A program made the position numbers and the translations under genes. A stretch of 64,000 nucleotides of DNA from JANQPA01 sp964628385. GTDB lineage: Bacteria; Bacteroidota; Bacteroidia; Chitinophagales; Saprospiraceae. Positions 33,845 through 41,769 of the stretch are shown here, in pieces (the stretch's first letter is position 1; every line of letters starts with the position of its first letter). The stretch covers positions 7,840 to 71,839 of the forward strand of contig CAZVOD010000014.1 in the NCBI GenBank assembly GCA_964628385.1, read 5' to 3'. The notes beneath the pieces are model-generated. The model was not told the DNA's origin. It worked only from the letters and a program-made list of their open reading frames with translations, and searched no databases.

Positions 33845-34157
33845 AGTTATGATACGCCGTAAAATTTGATAGTAATAGCTCCATAACTGTCGAATAAATG
33901 TTAATTTTGTATTGGATTGATAGAAACAGGTTTTACGTTTCTATTCACTTTTCTTAGGATTTTTTATTGACAAGATGGGTACAACTTACTTTTTAATTGT
34001 ACTAAACCCATAAAAGAGAGTAGGTGGACAGCGTATTGATAATTTAGAGATACATAAGATTTCCTTAGCAGGAATTAATTGATTCTTAACTCTAAATGCC
34101 ACCTGTTCCAACGTTAGATATAACAGGTTACTAAATCTTTACAAACACCCATTACTT
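33845..34157. other. Leader region of the exported-protein cluster
   Basis: 313 bases with no gene. A TAATTTTG box at 33902-33909 fits the -7 element but lies 250 bases before the next start and lacks a well-placed TTG; weak promoter candidate. Confidence 0.3.
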
Positions 34158-35288
34158 ATGAAAATCCGTGCTACAATCGTCTTACTATTGCTGACAAATA
34201 TGGTCTTTGGGCAAATCGCTGAGACCATACGATCGGAAGATTTTGAAAAAAAAGGCCCTCAGTTGCTAATCAACTTTGATATCCCTTACGAGACCATGAA
34301 GCTGACCTATAATGTAAACTCCATTATCATCACTGCTAATGGCGAGCGCATAGAGGCTAAATCGTTGGAGGGGGATTTGGAAAACTTAAAAACGGGAGAA
34401 ACTTACGCTATTGCATGGAATGTTTTGGATGACGTCTTTGAGTTGGCTAATCCCACCAGAGCTGAGATCAACCTTGAGTATACCAAGCAGGCCAGGGAGA
34501 TAGTAGAAAAACTTCAAGAGCAGGAAAGAAGAGCTAAAGAACAGCAACAAAAGAAGCAAGAAGCAAGACGGCGAAAGCAACAACGCCGGGAAAATAAACC
34601 CTTTACGATGGGCATCCTGGGCTACGTTGGTGGCACATATGGTACTTTTGAAGGAGTGGATGAAGATTTGACTCCTGAGATTGGATTTGGCTACGGCCTG
34701 GGAGTAGAAATGGAATTTCGTCTTGGCCCTGGTACTTATCTGCAGGTTGAAGGCGGGTATTCGCGGCAGGATTTGGCTTACTCCCATAGAGGAGATGACT
34801 CAGAGTATAATTTTATAGACGCTTATTTTTATGATATTGAAAGAGCAAAGATTCATGTGGAAGATTACAGAGGTTACCTAAGATTGAAGATTTCTGACTT
34901 TTTACAGGTTGGTGGTTATGTGGCCTTTGCACAATCGATGATGAGGGAGGGAGAGCTTGAGTATGAAGTAATATACGCCGATGGTACTTTCAATACTTTT
35001 CAGGATACTGATTTTCAATTGGACTTATTGGGGGGCAGTAGTGTCTTTCCTTCTGATAATGACGGTACTACTCCGGGACGTCAGATGGATTATGGGGTAA
35101 CTTTTGGAATAGAGACTCCCACAAAAAGTAGTTTGATCATCGGCCTGGGGTATGACCTTAGCTTACAGAGCATTATCAATCCCGATTACGATGGCTTTAC
35201 TAATAATAGTTTGATTGATATATACCCAAGTCAGGATGCTGATATCATCAAGAGCTTTGGATATTTGAGACTAGGCTTAAGATTCTAG
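34158..35288 (+). CDS. Exported beta-barrel protein, first gene of the caspase/transglutaminase cluster
   Basis: A 376-residue protein with a signal peptide (MKIRATIVLLLLTNMVFG). A beta-rich domain (about 20-110) with INFDIPYETMKLTYNVNSI is followed by a highly charged helical stretch (about 112-150, rich in Lys, Arg, Glu, Gln). The C-terminal half (about 155-376) has alternating strands and the LGYVGGTYGTF, GFGYGLGVEMEFRL and terminal SFGYLRLGLRF patterns of an outer-membrane beta-barrel, ending in Phe. I recognise no named family. It may form a surface or periplasm-spanning component; the four exported proteins downstream suggest a shared role. Confidence 0.65.
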   Translation: MKIRATIVLLLLTNMVFGQIAETIRSEDFEKKGPQLLINFDIPYETMKLTYNVNSIIITANGERIEAKSLEGDLENLKTGETYAIAWNVLDDVFELANPTRAEINLEYTKQAREIVEKLQEQERRAKEQQQKKQEARRRKQQRRENKPFTMGILGYVGGTYGTFEGVDEDLTPEIGFGYGLGVEMEFRLGPGTYLQVEGGYSRQDLAYSHRGDDSEYNFIDAYFYDIERAKIHVEDYRGYLRLKISDFLQVGGYVAFAQSMMREGELEYEVIYADGTFNTFQDTDFQLDLLGGSSVFPSDNDGTTPGRQMDYGVTFGIETPTKSSLIIGLGYDLSLQSIINPDYDGFTNNSLIDIYPSQDADIIKSFGYLRLGLRF

Positions 35289-35500
35289 ACTTACTTTCCA
35301 GGGATAGAGCAGCGGATTTTACTCTGTTTTATTGCCCTGGAAATAGAAAATGAATTAACCATTCAACTCAGATTGCAATATCGCGTGTAAAAGCAGTTCG
35401 GTCCGAAAGTTTTAGCTGCCCGTACCGTTCCCTTTCAATACAGGCGCTGCATCTGGACGAATTTATACATATGATTTATTAGTAACACTAAAAAACAGCA

Positions 35501-36958
35501 ATGATGGTTATGAGACCTTTTCCCCGCACCTTTTTAATAATGGCCTTTTTACTATTTTGTATAGTACCACAGGCACAAATCTACTTTGTTAATCTGGAAG
35601 CTTTGATTACTGACAAAGTAAAAGAAGAGATGAGCCAATGGAGTATTCAGGGAGAGTTTGAGACAACAGCAGAGTATAGAGCTCGTATGAAACAGAAAGA
35701 TCAGAAGATCAAAGAGTTGACAGAAGAAGCCAAAGATTATTACATGCAGGACTACATTGATCGGATTAATTTTAATGACATTCAAATTTCAAGATATGAT
35801 GCGGATCGGCAGACTTTCAAAATGACTTTACCCTTAATAGGCGATTTTATTTTGCCTGTAGAGAGGGAGTATGCACCCGATTTCAAGAAAAAAGCACTGA
35901 GAGGCGCCATTTCTATTAAAAATCCGGACTTCGTAATCAGAGATAATTCCTGGCAGTTGAGTCGCCTAGAGGTTGTTTGTGATAATCGTACACACGTCTT
36001 TGATATAAGAAAACAGATAGGATACGATCCTAAAGATGATTTTCTGGTGGAAGCAGAAGATTTGGATATTAATATTGACATCAGTAATCCGGGCATAAAT
36101 AATGGCAACATCTACTACGACGATCGTTCGCTGATCGATATGGATACGGATTATGATATTTCCACTAATCTACCGAGGAATGAAGCTGCCAATGACTATA
36201 AGGATGCAATTGCTATTGTAATTGGAAATCGAAATTATAAATTGGCCAAAAATGTTGACTATGCGATACAGGATGCTTTAAGAATGAAGCAGTATCTTGT
36301 AGAAGTCGTGGGTTTTAGAGAAGGAAATGTTATTTTGGTAAGAAATGCCTCAAAGGGGCAGTTTGAAAATATTTTCGGTACGGCGACTAATCATGAAGGT
36401 ACCCTTTATGATTTTGTTAAACCCAACAAATCAGATGTTTTTGTTTACTATTCTGGTCATGGTGCCCCTGGTCTTGAAGATAAGAATGGATATTTTGTAC
36501 CGGTAGAATGTAATCCCAAAAAAGTGCAGTTAGCTGGGTACCCCCTGGATTTATTTTACACTAATTTAAAAAAGATACCATCTAAATCTACAACGGTAGT
36601 TTTGGATGCCTGCTTCTCGGGAGCTGATATTTTGGACGGTATTTCTCCAATCGGTATTCGTCGGAAAGCAATTTCAAATAATGATAAAAATACAGTAGTC
36701 CTGGCCTCTTCATCAGCGGCTGAGGTATCTACCTGGTATCATGCCAAAAAACACGGAATGTTCACTTATTATTTCTTGAAAGCTATTCATAATAAAGAGG
36801 ATTCTGATAGGAATCGCGATGGAGAGTTGACATTTACTGAAATTCACGACTATGTCTCTGACAAGGTGAGGTATGGAGCCAGAAGACTACATGGCCTGGA
36901 TCAGACCCCGGAGTTGCTCGGGGGGAACAAAGAAGGAATACTATTTAAGTACCAATAA
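35501..36958 (+). CDS. Exported caspase-family (peptidase C14) protein
   Basis: A 485-residue protein with a signal peptide (start at 35501 or the in-frame ATG at 35510). The N-terminal region (about 30-215) is unrecognised. The caspase domain begins near residue 230 with AIAIVIGNRNYKLAKNVDYAIQDA, has the catalytic His in VFVYYSGHGAPG (His 320) and the Cys in VVLDACFSGADI (Cys 371). A perfect EF-hand-like loop, DRNRDGELTFTE (436-447), lies near the end, as in several bacterial C14 proteins, and may bind calcium. With an acidic or basic P1 preference unknown, it could process partner proteins. The next gene is 41 bases away. Confidence 0.88.
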   Translation: MMVMRPFPRTFLIMAFLLFCIVPQAQIYFVNLEALITDKVKEEMSQWSIQGEFETTAEYRARMKQKDQKIKELTEEAKDYYMQDYIDRINFNDIQISRYDADRQTFKMTLPLIGDFILPVEREYAPDFKKKALRGAISIKNPDFVIRDNSWQLSRLEVVCDNRTHVFDIRKQIGYDPKDDFLVEAEDLDINIDISNPGINNGNIYYDDRSLIDMDTDYDISTNLPRNEAANDYKDAIAIVIGNRNYKLAKNVDYAIQDALRMKQYLVEVVGFREGNVILVRNASKGQFENIFGTATNHEGTLYDFVKPNKSDVFVYYSGHGAPGLEDKNGYFVPVECNPKKVQLAGYPLDLFYTNLKKIPSKSTTVVLDACFSGADILDGISPIGIRRKAISNNDKNTVVLASSSAAEVSTWYHAKKHGMFTYYFLKAIHNKEDSDRNRDGELTFTEIHDYVSDKVRYGARRLHGLDQTPELLGGNKEGILFKYQ

Positions 36959-36999
36959 ACTAAATGATTTAACCAAAATTTTTCTTAAACTTATCTGTT

Positions 37000-37665
37000 A
37001 TGAATATGAAAAAATTGTTTAACGGCTTGGTTCTGGCAATAGCTCTTGTAGCTTTTTTCGCAGCACCTACCCACGCTCAATTGAGTAAAAAAACGTCTAA
37101 AAAGCTAACAAAGCAAGCCAAAAAAGAGGCTAAGGATCTTGAAAAGAAAGGTTACTATGTGCCTCCGGGAGGGCTTCCCCTCGCTGTTAAGCTTGAGCAA
37201 GCTTACAACCGCCAGGCTGAACTGGATGAGAACTCTGGTTACCCCAAGTACATCGTAGGGTCAGCAACGGCCATCGGTGGTACAAAGATCGCTGCTAAAA
37301 ACCAGGCTATGGAAGCTGCCAAACTGGAATTAGCCGGCAAAGTCGAGTCTAATATTGCTGCTCTTACAGAACAAAGTATTGCCAATGAACAGTTGACCCA
37401 GGAAGAAGCTGCTTCTATCACAGAAACGGTTACGGCTGCCAAGAATATCATCAGCCAGAAGTTGGGAAGAGTAATCTTACTCTTTGAAGCTTACCGTGAT
37501 GTAAGTAGCAAGAATGTGGAATCTATCGTAAGAATTGCCTACAATTCAGATATGGCCCTGGAAGTTACTAAAGAGACTATCCGTGATGAGTTGAGAAAAA
37601 AGTCTGAAGACTTGCATAAAAAGCTCGACAATATGCTGAATCTTGATGGTGAAGGAGGACAATAA
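37000..37665 (+). CDS. Exported LPP20-like protein
   Basis: A 221-residue protein with a signal peptide (MNMKKLFNGLVLAIALVAFFAAPTHAQ). A Lys-rich segment leads into a mixed domain: GSATAIGGTKIAAKNQAMEAAKLELAGKVESNI, a pattern resembling the LPP20 family (alanine-rich helix after a beta strand), then VTAAKNIISQKLGRVILLFEAYRDVSSKNVESIVRIAYN. The C-terminus is helical and charged. No lipobox. LPP20-like domains are often found with DUF4384-like proteins, and the next gene fits that. The family assignment is tentative. Confidence 0.6.
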   Translation: MNMKKLFNGLVLAIALVAFFAAPTHAQLSKKTSKKLTKQAKKEAKDLEKKGYYVPPGGLPLAVKLEQAYNRQAELDENSGYPKYIVGSATAIGGTKIAAKNQAMEAAKLELAGKVESNIAALTEQSIANEQLTQEEAASITETVTAAKNIISQKLGRVILLFEAYRDVSSKNVESIVRIAYNSDMALEVTKETIRDELRKKSEDLHKKLDNMLNLDGEGGQ

Positions 37666-37817
37666 GCCCCAAACACTAGTAAGATTGTAGCTAATAACCA
37701 CAAATGACATTGATGGCTATCGGGTATCTCTTCCCTTTAGCCATTATTATTAGACTTAAAATCAAAGGAGCATCGGTGATCTCAATTCAAAAGCTCCTCA
37801 ACTAAAAAGTGAATGTT

Positions 37818-38660
37818 ATGTCATACAATTTAGTGAAATGGACTACGCTTTGTATCGCGTTATTTCTAACGACGATTGCTCCGGCTCAAAAGGGGCAGAA
37901 AAAAGTCTCTGCCGAAGCACAACGAGAACTCGAGCGAGGAATGACGGAAGAAGAACTGCGCTATCTTACCATTTTTGATGCTCGTGAACAAGCATTGGAA
38001 GATGCTTTTGGTACCGATATCCAGAATACCAGTATGTTGAGAATCGATAGCAGAGGAGATGCCTTTGAGCAGGTAGCTGTTAATGTTGTGAAAGGTACCT
38101 GGATTAGAGACCTCAAAGAACCGAAATGTGAAACTTTCACCGAAAATGGAGAAACATGGATGCGTTGCTCTGTATATGGGGAAGCCCGAAAGATCAGAAA
38201 ACCTAATTCACCTGTCAACGTTTTGCCGCTGGCCGGGCCCGAAAAAAAATTCAGAACCACCTCTTTTGTCAATGATCAGGACTTTTTTATGTACTTCCGT
38301 GCTCCTGTTGATGGGTTCGTCTCCGTATATCTGATATTACAAGATGAAGTACAATGCCTACTACCCTACGAAGGAATGTCTGAAAGCTACATGCGAGTGA
38401 AAGCGGATAAAGAGTATATATTATTTACGGAAAAAGGAGCGCCCGAATATTTTATGTGGACAAAAGAAAGGCTGGAAACTAACTTGCTGGTAACGATCTT
38501 TTCTCCTCATCCCTACGATAAACCCATACTGGAAAATGGAGGAGAAGCTGCCCCCCGACAATTATCTATCCGTAACTTTTATTTCTGGTTGGGTACCCAA
38601 AATGCAACTTTCGAAGAGTTACAGGTAGATAATCGAGTGATTACCATTAGTCCTAATTAA
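37818..38660 (+). CDS. Exported DUF4384-like protein
   Basis: A 280-residue protein. I chose the ATG at 37818, which gives a good signal peptide (MSYNLVKWTTLCIALFLTTIAPAQ); a GTG at 37809 is possible. The first domain (about 25-140) has a helical part followed by MRCSVYGEARKI, similar to the preceding protein's domain type. The second (about 145-235) reads FRTTSFVNDQDFFMYFRAPVDGFVSVYLI and CLLPYEGM, which resembles the DUF4384 pattern of a surface domain. Role unknown. It is followed by the transglutaminase-like gene after 28 bases. Confidence 0.6.
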   Translation: MSYNLVKWTTLCIALFLTTIAPAQKGQKKVSAEAQRELERGMTEEELRYLTIFDAREQALEDAFGTDIQNTSMLRIDSRGDAFEQVAVNVVKGTWIRDLKEPKCETFTENGETWMRCSVYGEARKIRKPNSPVNVLPLAGPEKKFRTTSFVNDQDFFMYFRAPVDGFVSVYLILQDEVQCLLPYEGMSESYMRVKADKEYILFTEKGAPEYFMWTKERLETNLLVTIFSPHPYDKPILENGGEAAPRQLSIRNFYFWLGTQNATFEELQVDNRVITISPN

Positions 38661-38688
38661 AAAGAGAAGACCAAAAAATATCTATATA

Positions 38689-40206
38689 ATGAGAAAAATA
38701 ATTCTTTTAGGAGGGATATTCCTCTTTCTGAGTGCGCTTGGAACACCCGTTAAAGCTCAAAATAGAGACTCGGTCAATAATACAACTAACGAAGATATAC
38801 TGGAGGAATTCCGCAGGCGGAATGAAAGAGTCTTTCAAAATTTTCGGGATAGTATTGACCAAGTATTTATTGAATTTATGCGCAATAACTGGGAGGAGTT
38901 TAATGTCTTTCCCGGAAAAAAATCGCCTCTGGATGCTCCCAAGCCAGATAAGCAACCTCAATCTCCACCCAAGCAAGATAATGTGGTGCCCGAAAAGATA
39001 GAGACTCCTCCACCGAGAAGGCAAGAGGCTCCTGAGCTCGTTCCGCTGCCACCCCGAAAGAAAGAGCTACCGGAAAGGGAAAAGGAGCTCAACTTTCAGA
39101 CCAGTGAAGGGCCAAAAACTATGGACGCCGGTTTTTACGATGTACCCTTCCAATTATCTATGGATCCTGCTTATCGGTATGTCCTTAGAAGGCCTTACAA
39201 TAGCGGTATTCCTGATGCCTGGACTGAACTGGCTGCCGCTCCGTTTTTTCCTCAACTTTACAAAGAGGTGAATATAATCGCTGATGCCATGCAGCTTAAT
39301 GATTGGGGCTATCTGATGCTGATCAAAAAGACGGCTGAAAGGCTTTATCCCACTGACCCCAATCAGCAAATTATTTTTACTTGCTTTACGCTCAATAAAA
39401 GCGGTTATCAGGTTAAAATGGGATACAACCGAGATGATATCTTCCTGCTGGTTCCGGGTAGGCAGCAAGTATACGAAAAGCCCTTCCTGACTATCGAAGG
39501 CGTGCAGTTCTATGTATTTACTTTTGGCAGGCCACTCAACAAAAAACTACCCATCGCTACCTATAAAGGGCAGTACGGGGAAAGTTCACGTATTATCGAC
39601 TTTACATTCAAAAGGCCTCTGCGGTTGAGTAACCGAACGGTCTCAAAACCGCTTAATTTTGAGTACAACTACCAAACCTATAATGTCGATATCAGCTATA
39701 ATCCTACAATGATAGACTTTTACAGCGATATGCCTCACGTTGATTTTGAGGTAACGCTTTCTTCGCCACTGAGTACAGTAGCTTTCGAATCTATCAAAAA
39801 AGGGTTACTGCCAATCTTGGAAGGAAAGTCAGAGGCTGATCAGATCAACATCCTTCTGAGATTTGTGCAGAAAGCTTTTGAATATAAAACCGACCAGGAT
39901 CAATTTGGTGTAGAAAAATATTTATACCCTGAAGAAGTGTTACACTATCCATTTTCAGATTGCGAGGATCGCTCAGCTATGTTTAGTACTTTGGTAAGGA
40001 ACATCCTGGGACTCGAAGTGATTGGGTTGATTTTTCCTAACCACCTCGCTACGGCTGTTAAAACAAAAGGTGAAGTTCAGGGAGACTTTATCGAGCACAA
40101 CGGAGAAAAGTATATCATTTGTGATCCAACTTATATTGGTGCCGATGTGGGAATGTGCATGCCTAAGTTTAAAAATGCACAAATAGAGCTTGTATTGCTG
40201 AACTAA
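38689..40206 (+). CDS. Exported transglutaminase-like cysteine protein
   Basis: A 505-residue protein with a signal peptide (MRKIILLGGIFLFLSALGTPVKA). A charged helical segment (about 30-70) and a Pro-rich linker (about 78-130) precede a large beta-rich region. The C-terminal ~120 residues hold a transglutaminase-like fold with Cys 425 in FSDCEDRSAMFSTLVR, His 452 in FPNHLATAV and Asp 479 in YIICDPTYIGADVG, the expected Cys-His-Asp triad. Such domains act as peptidases or amidases more often than cross-linkers in bacteria. Last gene of the unit, directly followed by a strong terminator. Confidence 0.75.
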   Translation: MRKIILLGGIFLFLSALGTPVKAQNRDSVNNTTNEDILEEFRRRNERVFQNFRDSIDQVFIEFMRNNWEEFNVFPGKKSPLDAPKPDKQPQSPPKQDNVVPEKIETPPPRRQEAPELVPLPPRKKELPEREKELNFQTSEGPKTMDAGFYDVPFQLSMDPAYRYVLRRPYNSGIPDAWTELAAAPFFPQLYKEVNIIADAMQLNDWGYLMLIKKTAERLYPTDPNQQIIFTCFTLNKSGYQVKMGYNRDDIFLLVPGRQQVYEKPFLTIEGVQFYVFTFGRPLNKKLPIATYKGQYGESSRIIDFTFKRPLRLSNRTVSKPLNFEYNYQTYNVDISYNPTMIDFYSDMPHVDFEVTLSSPLSTVAFESIKKGLLPILEGKSEADQINILLRFVQKAFEYKTDQDQFGVEKYLYPEEVLHYPFSDCEDRSAMFSTLVRNILGLEVIGLIFPNHLATAVKTKGEVQGDFIEHNGEKYIICDPTYIGADVGMCMPKFKNAQIELVLLN

Positions 40207-40218
40207 TAAGCCAACCAA

Positions 40219-40262
40219 AAAGGCAAGCACTGAAGCGTCCAGATCAGTGCTTGTCTTTTTTT
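40219..40262 (+). terminator. Terminator of the exported-protein cluster
   Basis: Stem AAGGCAAGCACTGA / TCAGTGCTTGTCTT with one G-U pair (left arm 40219-40232, right arm 40244-40257), then a run of T up to 40262. Strong in the plus direction. Confidence 0.88.
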
Positions 40263-40323
40263 AGCAATGAAAAGCATCTGAAATGGGTATCTTCTTGACT
40301 GGGATTCGAAAAAGCACCTTCTT

Positions 40324-40331
40324 TACATTTG
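40324..40331 (+). promoter_or_regulatory. Candidate kynU promoter, -7 box
   Basis: TACATTTG fits TAnnTTTG, 37 bases before the kynU ATG. A TTG lies at 40295-40297, but 26 bases away, longer than usual. Confidence 0.45.
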
Positions 40332-40367
40332 CAAAATTCTCTTTCCAATTTCTCAATACAGTTTACT

Positions 40368-41651
40368 ATGAATTTTGAAGCATCATTGGCATTCGCCCAA
40401 AAAATGGATGAGCAGGATCAACTAAAAAAATTTCGTGAAGAATACCTTTTTCCTCAGCACGGTGGGGAGCGAGCAATATATTTCTGCGGCAATTCCCTTG
40501 GCTTACAGCCTAAAAGCGTAAAAGAAGCTATCGGGCATGAACTGTCTCGTTGGCAAGAGATGGGTGTAGAAGGGCATTTTAATGGATCACCGAGGTGGAT
40601 CGATTATCACAAGGCCCTGGAGCCACAATCAGCACATGTAGTGGGAGCCAAAAACGAAGAGGTTATTGTGATGAATACCCTCACCGTCAATCTCCATTTG
40701 ATGATGGTCAGTTTTTATCGCCCCACCTCCGACCGGTTTAAGATCATCATGGAATCAGGAGCTTTTCCTTCTGATCAGTATGCCGTACAAAGTCAGGTGA
40801 AGCACCATGGCTTCGATCCTGAAACAGCCATCGTAGAAGTAACGCCAAGGTCGGGGGAAGAAACGCTACGTACAGAAGATATTGTAAAGGTTATTGAAGA
40901 AAACGGGCAAGAGGCCGCGCTGGTACTTTTTGGTGGTATCAATTATTATACCGGGCAGTTTTTTGATCTAAAAGCCATTACAGAAGCGGCTCATAAAGTA
41001 GGGGCTTATGCCGGATTTGACCTTGCACACGCTGCTGGTAATATAGATTTGAAAATGCACGACTGGGGAGCCGATTTTGCAGTTTGGTGTACTTACAAAT
41101 ATATGAATTCAGGCCCGGGAGGACCTTCTGGCGTCTTTATTCATGAGCGTCACATTGCGAATGAAGATTTAAATCGCTTTGCCGGTTGGTGGGGACACGA
41201 CAATGAAGCAAGGTTTCTGATGCGTAAAGATTTTGTACCCATAAAAACAGCTGAAGGCTGGCAATTGAGCAATGCACCTATCATGGCCTTTGTACCACTC
41301 CGGGTAAGTATTGATCTGTTTGAGGGAGCAACAATGCCGGCGCTGCGGGCCAAAAGTAAAAAGCTGACAGCTTATCTGGAGTTTTTGATTGATGAATTAA
41401 ATAAAAAAGGCTCGAACTACCGCTTTATCACCCCCAGAGAACCTGATGCCCGTGGTGCTCAACTGTCATTTTACGTGGAAAAAGGAGGAAAAGAACTATT
41501 TAATTATGTCACAAAAAATGGAGTGATCTGCGACTGGAGGGAAGATAATCTGAGTAATTCCGGCGGTGGTGTTATCCGGATAGCCCCAACTCCCATGTAT
41601 AATACTTTTGAAGAAGTATATCGCTTTGTGGACTTATTGGAAAAACACTAG
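40368..41651 (+). CDS. kynU: Kynureninase
   Basis: PLP enzyme splitting kynurenine to anthranilate and alanine, or 3-hydroxykynurenine in the route to NAD. From ATG 40368 the protein has 427 residues; the TTG further upstream is rejected. Motifs: YFCGNSLGLQPKSV, NTLTVNLHLMMVSFY, YAGFDLAHAAGN, and the PLP lysine region WCTYKYMNSGPGG followed by GWWGHDN. The C-terminal domain ends with VIRIAPTPMYNTFEEV. No other kyn genes are nearby; with its own promoter and terminator it is a single-gene unit. Confidence 0.95.
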   Translation: MNFEASLAFAQKMDEQDQLKKFREEYLFPQHGGERAIYFCGNSLGLQPKSVKEAIGHELSRWQEMGVEGHFNGSPRWIDYHKALEPQSAHVVGAKNEEVIVMNTLTVNLHLMMVSFYRPTSDRFKIIMESGAFPSDQYAVQSQVKHHGFDPETAIVEVTPRSGEETLRTEDIVKVIEENGQEAALVLFGGINYYTGQFFDLKAITEAAHKVGAYAGFDLAHAAGNIDLKMHDWGADFAVWCTYKYMNSGPGGPSGVFIHERHIANEDLNRFAGWWGHDNEARFLMRKDFVPIKTAEGWQLSNAPIMAFVPLRVSIDLFEGATMPALRAKSKKLTAYLEFLIDELNKKGSNYRFITPREPDARGAQLSFYVEKGGKELFNYVTKNGVICDWREDNLSNSGGGVIRIAPTPMYNTFEEVYRFVDLLEKH

Positions 41652-41707
41652 GTATATACTATACTAAAAATTAAACTTGTAGGGGAAGAACCTTGCTCTG
41701 CACAAAG

Positions 41708-41736
41708 TTTAGAGGTGCCAAGTTAGCACCTCTAAA
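41708..41736. terminator. Bidirectional terminator between kynU and ileS
   Basis: Perfect 11-bp stem TTTAGAGGTGC / GCACCTCTAAA (41708-41718 and 41726-41736), placed between converging stop codons; T-rich sequence on the plus side. Confidence 0.7.
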
Positions 41737-41769
41737 ATTATCTTTTAAGCCAACATTGCCGGCGCTACA

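Noticed and set aside
40329..40367. Earlier TTG start for kynureninase
   Set aside because: It lies within or next to the promoter box, and the ATG at 40368 fits the family length.
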